A DNA stretch of 64,000 nt from Mimachlamys varia (taxonomy: Eukaryota > Mollusca > Bivalvia > Pectinida > Pectinidae), in NCBI GenBank assembly GCA_947623455.1, contig OX392527.1:10040001-10104000 (forward strand), read 5' to 3'. Position numbers and translations under genes: made by a program. Position 1 is the first letter of the stretch, and each line of letters begins with the position of its first letter. The notes under the pieces are model-generated. The model saw nothing but the letters and a program-made list of their open reading frames with translations, searched no databases and was not told the DNA's origin. Shown piece after piece: positions 24,077-36,400 of the stretch.

Positions 24077-24427
24077 TCACACTAAATGACTGGTACATCT
24101 GATTGTCTGTACTCCTTTATCAGAAGCCTGTATCAGCTGACTCACACAGGCGATGGTTTGAACACCTTTTTCGGGGCCCTGTACTAGTTGAGACGGGATT
24201 GTTTGTACTCCTATATCACAGCCAGTCACTGGCTGTCCACATACAGTCTGTACACCAGTATCACAGTGACTGTCCACCTGACCACTCCCTTGGAAACCAG
24301 CCTTGATCATGTCACAGTCCAGTTTGATGGCTGGATGGCCAGAATCAGGTGGTGTGGTCAGCAACAAGTTGACTGTGATGTGAAGAGGGAAGACAAATCC
24401 TTGATCCACTGTCAACACCACCACTTC
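24077..24427 (-). CDS. GMCL1: GMCL1 exon 14 with GVQT-repeat tail
   Basis: Acceptor GTATATTTACAG. Starts EVVVLTVDQGFVFPLHITVN, aligning with the family C-terminus, then adds about 90 residues. GVQT occurs at residues 507-510, 522-525, 537-540 and 554-557, each in a D/E-x-GVQT-I/V setting. Codons differ between repeats, so they are not a recent DNA duplication. Ends CTSHLV then TGA at 24,077-24,079. Confidence 0.9.
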   Translation of the reverse strand, partial: EVVVLTVDQGFVFPLHITVNLLLTTPPDSGHPAIKLDCDMIKAGFQGSGQVDSHCDTGVQTVCGQPVTGCDIGVQTIPSQLVQGPEKGVQTIACVSQLIQASDKGVQTIRCTSHLV

Positions 24428-27400
24428 CTGTAAATATACAAAGTGTCACTGTCAACACCACCACTTCCTGTAAATATACAAAGTGTCACTGTCAACACTG
24501 CCACTTCCTGTAAATATACATAGTGTTACTATCAACACCACCACTTCCTGTAAATATACATAGTTTCACTGTCAACACTGCCACTTCCTGTAAATATACA
24601 TAGTTTCACTGTCAACACTGCCACTTCCTGTAAATATACAAAGTGTCACTGTCAACACTGCCACTTCCTGTAAATATACAAAGTGTCACTGTCAACACCA
24701 CCACTTCCTGTAAATATACAAAGTGTTACTGTCAACACCACCACTTCCTGTAAATATACAAAGTGTTACTGTCAACACCACCACTTCCTGTAAATATACA
24801 TAGTGTCACTGTCAACACCACCACTTCCTGTAAATATACAAAGTGTCACTGTCAACACCACAACTTCCTGTAAATATACATAGTGTTACTATCAACACCA
24901 CCACTTCCTGTAAATATACATAGTGTCACTGTCAACACTGCCACTTCCTGTAAATATACATAGTTTCACTGTCAACACCACCACTTCCTGTAAATATACA
25001 AAGTGTCACTGTCAACACTGCCACTTCCTGTAAATATACATAGTGTTACTATCAACACCACCACTTCCTGTAAATATACATAGTTTCACTGTCAACACTG
25101 CCACTTCCTGTAAATATACATAGTTTCACTGTCAACACCACCACTGCCTGTAAATATACATAGTTTCACTGTCAACACCACCACTTCCTGTAAATATACA
25201 AAGTGTCACTGTCAACACTGCCACTTCCTGTAAATATACATAGTGTCACTGTCAACACCACCACTTCCTGTAAATATACAAAGTGTCAGTCAACACCACC
25301 ACTTCCTGTAAATATACATAGTGTAACTGTCAACACCACCACTGCCTGTAAATATACAAAGTGTCACTGTCAACACCACCACTTCCTGTAAATATACATA
25401 GTGTCACTGTCAACACCACCACTTCCTGTAAATATACAAAGTGTCACTGTCAACATTGCCACTTCCTGTAAATATACATGGTGTTACTATCAACACCACC
25501 ACTTCCTGTAAATATACATAGTGTCACTGTCAACACCACCACTTCCTGTAAATATACATAGTGTCACTGTCAACACCACCACTTCCTGTAAATATACATA
25601 GTGTCAGTCAACACCACCACTTCCTGTAAATATACATAGTTTCACTGTCAACACCACCACTTCCTGTAAATATACATAGTTTCACTGTCAACACCACCAC
25701 TTCCTGTAAATATACATAGTTTCACTGTCAACACCACCACTTCCTGTAAATATACAAAGTGTCACTGTCAACACCACCACTTCCTGTAAATATACATAGT
25801 TTCACTGCCAACACCACCACTTCCTGTAAATATACATAGTTTCACTGTCAACACCACCACTTCCTGTAAATATACATAGTTTCACTGTCAACACCACCAC
25901 TTCCTGTAAATATACATAGTTTCACTGTCAACACCACCACTTCCTGTAAATATACAAAGTGTCACTGTCAACACCACCACTTCCTGTAAATATACATAGT
26001 TTCACTACCAACACCACCACTTCCTGTAAATATACATAGTTTCACTGTCAACACCACCACTTCCTGTAAATATACATAGTTTCACTGTCAACACCACCAC
26101 TTCCTGTAAATATACATAGTGTCACTGTCAAAACCCCCCACTTCCTGTAAATATACAAAGTGTCACTGTCAACACCACCACTTCCTGTAAATATACAAAG
26201 TGTCAGTCAACACCACCACTTCCTGTAAATATACATAGTGTCACTGTCAAAACCCCCCACTTCCTGTAAATATACAAAGTGTCACTGTCAACACCACCAC
26301 TTCCTGTAAATATACAAAGTGTCACTGTCAACACCACCACTTCCTGTAAATATACAAAGTGTCACTGTCAACACCACAACCTCCTGTTAATATACATAAT
26401 GTCACTGTCAACACCACCACTTCCTGTAAATATTCATTTTTTCATCATTAATACATGTAATTTTATTTGAACTACATTCTGTACAGACAGTTTATATTCA
26501 CCATCTGTACACTTGTTTTCTTATCATTCAAAGTTCCATACTGTTTCCACTTACTAATTATCGGCAAATATTTACTTCAAGTGACTAGCTATTGGGCCAT
26601 ACACTTCATCAACATGTCACCAACTGATAAATACTTTCATTTGTCCAACTCACTTTCACTGTTTCTTAATGATCCTCATCACTCAATCCCTTCAACTCAT
26701 CATACATACATTACCTTTACCAACAGACTATCAACACATGTTCACAAACAAAAACTTGTACAGAGGGGGATTGTAGTAGTAATTATTGGATACATTCCAA
26801 AACTGTTCTTTTGGCTTTCATTTCTTGGGAAACAGTTGGAAACTAGAATTTTCTCCACCGATAACTTACGTAACATGTTTTCCATTAGAATGTTGTTATG
26901 AAGTGTAGATAGCAGTTATTGATTTAGATGGACACAGATACGATGCCTGTCTCATTGATCCGACTTACCTCGTCCTTAGATAAACTTTTATGCTTCAAAC
27001 CAGTCGACTTGAAAGTCTTCATTTTACCATCCTCATCAAAACACGCAACATTTAACCTGGAGATTTAAAATTGATATGTAATATCAACTTTACTTCATTC
27101 ATAAATATATACAGTTCACAATAAGATCAATCACATTCGAATAGGAGTTCTTAACTTGAGCAAATCTGTCTCCTTAAATCAGGTATTTGAAAGTCACATT
27201 GATTTCTCAACATATTTAAACACATTAAGGCATTAGAACTGATTTTAGCATGTCCTGCATAATACAAAAACAGGCTGAGTTTATGCTCAGTTCTCAATAT
27301 TAAGTTTCTCTATTAACAAAAAAACTGTTAAATTAGTAAGTTTTGTTAAGTACTCTATGTTATATATCACAGTATCTATAACTCACCTGTATGTTACATG

Positions 27401-30400
27401 TCACAGTATCTATAACTCACCTGTATGTTACATGTCACAGTATCTATAACTCACCTGTATGTTATATGATGCAATGTCTGTAACTCTACTGTATGTTATA
27501 TGTCACAGTGTCTGTAACTCACCTGTATGTTACATGTCACAGTATCTATAACTCTACTGTATGTTACATGTCACAGTATCTATAACTCACCTGTATGTTA
27601 CATGTCACAGTATCTATAACTCACCTGTATGTTACATGTCACAGTGTATGTAACTCACCTGTATGTTATATGTCACAGTGTCTGTAACTCACCTGTATGT
27701 TACATGTCACAGTATCTATAACTCACCTGTATGTTACATATCACAGTGTCAGTAACTCACCTGTATGTTACATGTCACAGTATCTATAACTCACCTGTAT
27801 GTTACATGTCACAGTATCTATAACTCACCTGTATGTTACATGTCACAGTATCTATAACTCACCTGTATGTTACATGTCACAGTGTATGTAACTCACCTGT
27901 ATGTTATATGTCACAGTGTCTATAACTCACCTGTATGTTACATGTCACAGTATCTATAACTCACCTGTATGTTACATGTCACAGTGTATGTAACTCACCT
28001 GTATGTACAGTGTCAGTAACTCACCTGTATGTTACATGTCACAGTATCTATAACTCACCTGTATGTTACATGTCACAGTATCTATAACTCACCTGTATGT
28101 TACATGTCACAGTATCTATAACTCACCTGTATGTTACATGTCACAGTGTATGTAACTCACCTGTATGTTACATGTCACAGTATCTATAACTCACCTGTAT
28201 GTTACATGTCACAGTATCTATAACTCACCTGTATGTTACATGTCACAGTGTATGTAACTCACCTGTATGTTATATGTCACAGTGTCTGTAACTCACCTGT
28301 ATGTTACATGTCACAGTGTCTGTAACTCACCTGTATGTTACATGTCAGTGTATGTAACTCACCTGTATGTTACATGTCACAGTGTCTGTAACCAACCTGT
28401 ATGCTACATGTCGCAGTGTCAGTAACTCACCTGTATGTTACATATCACAGTGTCTGTAACTCACCTGTATGTTATATGTCACAGTGTCAGTAACTCACCT
28501 GTATGTTACATGTCACAGTGTCTGTAACCAACCTGTATGTTACATGTCACAGTGTCTGTAACTCACCTGTATGTTACATGTCACAGTGTATGTAACTCAC
28601 CTGTATGTTATATGTCACAGTGTCTGTAACTCACCTGTATGTTTTATGTCACAGTGTATGTAACTCACCTGTATGTTACATGTCACAGTGTATGTAACTC
28701 ACCTGTATGTTATATGATGCAATGTCTGTAACTCTACTGTATGTTATATGTCACAGTGTCTGTAACTCACCTGTATGTTACATGTCACAGTATCTATAAC
28801 TCACATGTATGTTACATGTCACAGTGTCTGTAACTCACCTGTATGTTACATGTCACAGTGTCTGTAACTCACCTGTATGTTATATGTCACAGTGTCTGTA
28901 ACTCACCTGTATGTTACATGATGCAATGTCTGTAACTCTACTGTATGTTATATGTCACAGTGTCTGTAACTCACCTGTATGTTACATGTCACAGTATCTA
29001 TAACTCACATGTATGTTACATGTCACAGTGTCTGTAACTCACCTGTATGTTACATGTCACAGTGTCTGTAACTCACCTGTATGTTACATGACGCAGTGTC
29101 TGTAACCAACCTGTATGTTACATGTCACAGTGTCTGTAACTCAGCTGTATGTTACATGTCACCGTGTCTGTAACTCACCTGTATGTTATATGTCACAGTG
29201 TCTGTAACTCAGCTGTATGTTATATGTCACCTGTATGTTACATGTCACAGTGTATGTAACTCACCTGTATGTTATATGTCACAGTGTCTGTAACTCACCT
29301 GTATGTTACATGTCACAGTATCTATAACTCACCTGTATGTTACATGTCACAGTGTATGTAACTCACCTGTATGTTACATGTCACAGTATCTATAACTCAC
29401 CTGTATGTTACATGTCACAGTGTATGTAACTCACCTGTATGTTACATGTCACAGTATCTATAACTCACCTGTATGTTACATGTCACAGTATCTATAACTC
29501 ACCTGTATGTTACATGTCACAGTATCTATAACTCACCTGTATGTTACATGTCACAGTGTATGTAACTCACCTGTATGTTACATGTCACAGTATCTATAAC
29601 TCACCTGTATGTTACATGTCACAGTATCTATAACTCACCTGTATGTTACATGTCACAGTGTATGTAACTCACCTGTATGTTATATGTCACAGTGTCTGTA
29701 ACTCACCTGTATGTTACATGTCACAGTGTCTGTAACTCACCTGTATGTTACATGTCAGTGTATGTAACTCACCTGTATGTTACATGTCACAGTGTCTGTA
29801 ACCAACCTGTATGCTACATGTCGCAGTGTCAGTAACTCACCTGTATGTTACATATCACAGTGTCTGTAACTCACCTGTATGTTATATGTCACAGTGTCAG
29901 TAACTCACCTGTATGTTACATGTCACAGTGTCTGTAACCAACCTGTATGTTACATGTCACAGTGTCTGTAACTCACCTGTATGTTACATGTCACAGTGTA
30001 TGTAACTCACCTGTATGTTATATGTCACAGTGTCTGTAACTCACCTGTATGTTTTATGTCACAGTGTATGTAACTCACCTGTATGTTACATGTCACAGTG
30101 TATGTAACTCACCTGTATGTTATATGATGCAATGTCTGTAACTCTACTGTATGTTATATGTCACAGTGTCTGTAACTCACCTGTATGTTACATGTCACAG
30201 TATCTATAACTCACATGTATGTTACATGTCACAGTGTCTGTAACTCACCTGTATGTTACATGTCACAGTGTCTGTAACTCACCTGTATGTTATATGTCAC
30301 AGTGTCTGTAACTCACCTGTATGTTACATGATGCAATGTCTGTAACTCTACTGTATGTTATATGTCACAGTGTCTGTAACTCACCTGTATGTTACATGTC

Positions 30401-33400
30401 ACAGTATCTATAACTCACATGTATGTTACATGTCACAGTGTCTGTAACTCACCTGTATGTTACATGTCACAGTGTCTGTAACTCACCTGTATGTTACATG
30501 ACGCAGTGTCTGTAACCAACCTGTATGTTACATGTCACAGTGTCTGTAACTCAGCTGTATGTTACATGTCACCGTGTCTGTAACTCACCTGTATGTTATA
30601 TGTCACAGTGTCTGTAACTCAGCTGTATGTTATATGTCACCTGTATGTTACATGTCACAGTGTCTGTAACTCACCTGTATGTTACATGTCGCAGTGTCTG
30701 TAAGCTAACTGCGTGAGGACATGACTGACTATGAGTGTTGCGTTTCAGTGTGATGATGTTGTTCATATAAGTCACCAAGAGATCCACACCATAATTGTAT
30801 CCTACCCATCTCCAGCAGTACTGTCAAACAGTAAACATCAACTGTAAGTCACTGGCTTACTAATTAGCATGCTTCAGATCAATAACCCACTCATCTCCCA
30901 GTACAGTACAGCAGTCAGATCAATAACCCACCCATCTCCAGCAGTACAGTACAGCAGTCAGATCAATAACCCACCCATCTCCAGCAGTACAGTACAACAG
31001 ACAGATCAATAACCCTCCCATCTCCACCAGTACAGTACAACAGACAGATCAATAACCCACCCATCTCCAGCAGTACAGTACAACAGACAGATCAATAACC
31101 CTCCCATCTCCAGCAGTACAGTACAACAGACAGATCAATAACCCACCCATCTCCAGCAGTACAGTACAACAGACAGATCAATAACCCACCCATCTCCAGC
31201 AGTACAGTACAACAGACCAATCAATAACCAACCCATCTCCAGCAGTCCATTACAACAGACAGATCAATAACCCATCCATCTCCACCAGCACTGTACAACA
31301 GACAGATCAATAACCCACCCATCTCCACCAGTACTGTACAACAGACAGATCAATAACCCACCCATCTCCAGCAGTACAGTACAACAGACAGACCAATAAC
31401 CCACCCATCTCCACCAGTACTGTAAAACAGACAGATCAATAACCCACCCATCACCAGCAGTACAGTACAACAGACAGATCAATAACCCACCCATCTCCAG
31501 CAGTACAGTACAACAGACAGATCAATAACCCTCCCATCTCCAGCAGTCCATTACAACAGACAGATCAATAACTCACCCATCTCCAGCAGTCCATTACAAC
31601 AGACAGATCAATAACCCTCCCATCTCCAGCAGTCCATTACAACAGACAGATCAATAACCCTCCCATCTCCAGCAGTACAGTACAACAGACAGATCAATAA
31701 CCCACCCATCTCCAGCAGTACAGTACAACAGACAGATCAATAACCCAACCAACTCCAGCAGTACAGTACAACAGACAGATCAATAACCCTCCCATCTCCA
31801 GCAGTACAGTACAACAGACAGATCAATAACCCTCCCATCTCCACCAGTACCGTACCACAGACATATCACTAACTCACCCATCTCCACCAGTACCGTACAA
31901 TAGTCAGATCATTAACCCACCCATCTCCACCAGTACTGTACAACAGATATACAGTCAAACTTCGATGTTTCGAACTTGGCAGGACCGTCGTGTTAACTTC
32001 GAAACATTGGGACTTCGACTCATAAATATTGAACATCAAACATCGACATGTATATGCATGTACATATGTACTGTACACATGAAGAACTAATGTGGGCTAG
32101 TGTAATGTAACACAGGCTAAGAAATTGTAGATTCACTAAATATACTAAAATACACACTGTAATTTTTGTAACGCGATAATAAGATTTTTTGTTGTCAACT
32201 TAATTTTCAAAGCAGGTAAAATTTTCACTTCAATTTATTAGTTGTACTTTTCAATGTTTTCATAACGAACGGGTCAGATTAAAACTTCGATACAGCGAAA
32301 AATTCAATTCATGGAAGTTCGATTTATGAAAAGTAAATAAGTAGTGTTATATAATGGAAAAAATCGGACTTTGTCAAAAGTTTGACACATCGAGAAATTT
32401 GAATCATCGAAGTTCGATTAATCGAAGGTTGACTGTACCAATAACCCACCCATCTCCAGCAGTACTGTTCAGCTGTCAGATAAATAGCCCACACATCTCC
32501 AGCAGTACAGTACAACAGATATAGAGATAACACAGGGACCTATACACCAGATTAATATACCCATCATAAGACAAAGATAAGGGCAGCAGGCACTTCATGA
32601 CACAACCTACAAACAAATTACCTCCCCATCCTTTGGTAACACCCTTCCACATCGTAGGGATAGACGGTCAAATACAGCCTTGTCCGGTATATCTGCTGGT
32701 CTGTAAAATAAAGGATACTCTAGATCAATATATCTACATGTATGTAAAACACGCAATGCTCTATATACAGTGTACCCTCGCCCTATCGCCATCTGAATCT
32801 AGTGCCACCTTCGCATACCGCCACCTAAACCTCTAGAACAGATTTCCCTCCAGTATAATTTCCTTGTTAATTAGTTCGCACCCTCACATACCGCCATATC
32901 CTTTAAAATACAAACTTCCCAAATCGCTATATATTTCCCTCGAAGATAACGCCATATCATTCTGTTTTTGGAGATTGAGGAACTCTTTAGTGTTCTATTT
33001 ATAGACATAAGGGTATTTCCAGTTTTCACAGCTTGAATGATTTCCCATCTCTCAGGTAGATCGATATTAAGAGGTTTTCATTGTGTCACATCCACACACA
33101 CTTATGGCTTGGTTTGTAATAAAAGCATGGCTGATTCCTACTTACTTTATGTTCTTATTGTGTATGGTATGAGCGTTTGGCTTCGTGAGTCAAGATGGAA
33201 ACTCCAAGATGAAAGCGTGGTTATAATTTTCATAATTTGATAATATCGCCACCCTTGTTATACCGCCATCATTGCTATGGACGAAAGGTAGCGGTATAAC
33301 GAGGTTACACTGTATCTACAAACAACATGTAAAACACAGAATACTCTATATACCAGGTATCTACAAAAAAACATTTTAAATTATTAAAAAAAGGTAATCG

Positions 33401-36400
33401 TAGATTACAACGGTTACCTTAACCCAGAACATGTCAGATGGAGCCCCAGATTGTTACAAGCAGCCTAAGATGCATAAGCATTCAATCATTCTTCTTAACC
33501 GCAGCATTATAACTCATCTAGTCCTAAAACATGGTCATAAAGTAGAATATGGACCTGGTCGGTGAAATCTAGCATCTAAATCTTTATCCACAGTATAGTA
33601 GTCCCCCAACATTAACTCAGACTTACCCAGAATCTTGTCCCTGTTCCATCCTCAGCATTTCTTTCCATTGATCTTCAAAGCCTAATCTTATCCAGTCTGA
33701 AAAGTAACATTATCTGCCATCAATTACAAAGATTATAATTAGGTAACTTCCCACAGCTATCTTTTCAGTGCTCTTGATTTGTTTTCTGCGTACAACAACT
33801 CACATTAACTTTGATGTACAGAAAGCATTTCTTTCACCAGGGCTAACCAACATAAAATAGATGTCCCAGAAATTGTCATGATTCTAACTAGCTTTTATCT
33901 GTAATACTTGATGATAAACATCTGTGGTAACCAGGTGTATACTTGTATTAATAAAAATACTGAAATCAGAAAACATTGATAAGACCAACATTGAGAAGAT
34001 CGAGACAAAATTTTACACAATCTTGATAGCAAGTGAGCATACTCTCATTACATTTCAATCTGATTATTTCAGCTAAAAAATAGGTCAAGGTTATTTATTT
34101 AGACAAACCATATAAAAGCTGAATATGACATCTTCCGATTGGTGTTATAAGAATCTAAATCAATATATTACAGGGAGTCAAGTCATACTGATGTCAAGTG
34201 TTAAAGACCTCAGAGGTGACAGGATGGTGTTCTTACCTAGATCAATGATCGATACTGTCCTGATACCGGGAGTCAAGTCTTACTGATGTTAAGTGTTAAA
34301 GACCTCAGAGGTGACAGGATGGTGTTCTTACCTAGATCAATGATACTGTCCTGATACAGGGAGTCAAGTCTTACTGATGTTAAGTGTTAAAGACCTCAGA
34401 GGTGACAGGATGGTGTTCTTACCTAGATCAATGATACTGTCCTGATACAGGGAGTCAAGTCTTACTGATGTTAAGTGTTAAAGACCTCAGAGGTGACAGG
34501 ATGGTGTTCTTACCTAGATCAATGATACTGTCCTGATACAGGGAGTCAAGTCTTACTGATGTCAAGTGTTAAAGACCTCAGATGTGACAGGATGGTGCTC
34601 TTACCTAGATCAATGATACTGTCCTGATACAGGGAGGTAAGTCTTACTGATGTCAAGTGTTAAATACCTCAGAGGTGACAGGATGGTGCTCTTACCTAGA
34701 TCAATGATACTGTCCTGATACAGGGAGTCAAGTCTTACTGATGTCAAGTGTTATAGACCTCAGAGGTGACAGGATGGTGTTCTTACCTAGATCAATGATA
34801 CTGTCCTGATACAGGGAGTCAAGTCTTACTGATGTCAAGTGTTATAGACCTCAGAGGTGACAGGATGGTGTTCTTACCTAGATCAATGATACTGTCCTGA
34901 TACAGGGAGTCAAGTCTTACTGATGTCAAGTGTTATAGACCTCAGAGGTGACAGGATGGTGTTCTTACCTAGATCAATGATACTGTCCTGATACAGGGAG
35001 TCAAGTCTTACTGATGTCAAGTGTTATAGACCTCAGAGGTGACAGGATGGTGTTCTTACCTAGATCAATGATACTGTCCTGATACAGGGAGTCAAGTCTT
35101 ACTGATGTCAAGTGTTAAAGACCTCAGAGGTGACAGGATGGTGTTCTTACCTAGATCAATGATACTGTCCTGATACAGGGAGTCAAGTCTTACTGATGTC
35201 AAGTGTTATAGACCTCAGAGGTGACAGGATGGTGTTCTTACCTAGATCAATGATACTGTCCTGATACAGGGAGTCAAGTCTTACTGATGTCAAGTGTTAT
35301 AGACCTCAGAGGTGACAGGATGGTGTTCTTACCTAGATCAATGATACTGTCCTGATACAGGGAGTCAAGTCTTACTGATGTCAAGTGTTAAAGACCTCAG
35401 AGGTGACAGGATGGTGTTCTTACCTAGATCAATGATACTGTCCTGATACAGGGAGTCAAGTCTTACTGATGTCAAGTGTTATAGACCTCAGAGGTGACAG
35501 GATGGTGTTCTTACCTAGATCAATGATACTGTCCTGATACAGGGAGTCAAGTCTTACTGATGTCAAGTGTTATAGACCTCAGATGTGACAGGATGGTGCT
35601 CTTACCTAGATCAATGATACTGTCCTGATACAGAAAGTCAAGTCTTACTGATGTCAAGTGTTATAGACCTCAGAGGTGACAGGATGGTGTTCTTACCTAG
35701 ATCAATGATACTGTCCTGATACAGGGAGTCAAGTCTTACTGATGTCAAGTGTTATAGACCTCAGAGGTGACAGGATGGTGTTCTTACCTAGATCAATGAT
35801 ACTGTCCTGATACAGGGAGTCAAGTCTTACTGATGTTAAGTGTTATAGACCTCAGAGGTGACAGGATGGTGTTCTTACCTAGATCAATGATACTGTCCTG
35901 ATACAGGGAGTCAAGTCTTACTGATGTCAAGTGTTAAAGACCTCAGAGGTGACAGGATGGTGTTCTTACCTAGATCAATGATACTGTCCTGATACAGGGA
36001 GTCAAGTCTTACTGATGTCAAGTGTTATAGACCTCAGAGGTGACAGGATGGTGTTCTTACCTAGATCAATGATACTGTCCTGATACAGGGAGTCAAGTCT
36101 TACTGATGTCAAGTGTTATAGACCTCAGATGTGACAGGATGGTGTTCTTACCTAGATCAATGATACTGTCCTGATACAGAAAGTCAAGTCTTACTGATGT
36201 CAAGTGTTATAGACCTCAGAGGTGACAGGATGGTGTTCTTACCTAGATCAATGATACTGTCCTGATACAGGGAGTCAAGTCTTACTGATGTCAAGTGTTA
36301 TAGACCTCAGAGGTGACAGGATGGTGTTCTTACCTAGATCAATGATACTGTCCTGATACAGGGAGTCAAGTCTTACTGATGTTAAGTGTTATAGACCTCA

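Noticed and set aside
26467..26901. 144-codon plus-strand ORF with a hydrophobic start.
   Set aside because: It lies antisense in GMCL1 intron 13, has ordinary AT-rich composition and no recognisable domain or splice signals.
19303..30674. Regularly spaced repeats considered as a CRISPR-like array.
   Set aside because: Units are contiguous with no unique spacers, and the host is clearly a eukaryote.
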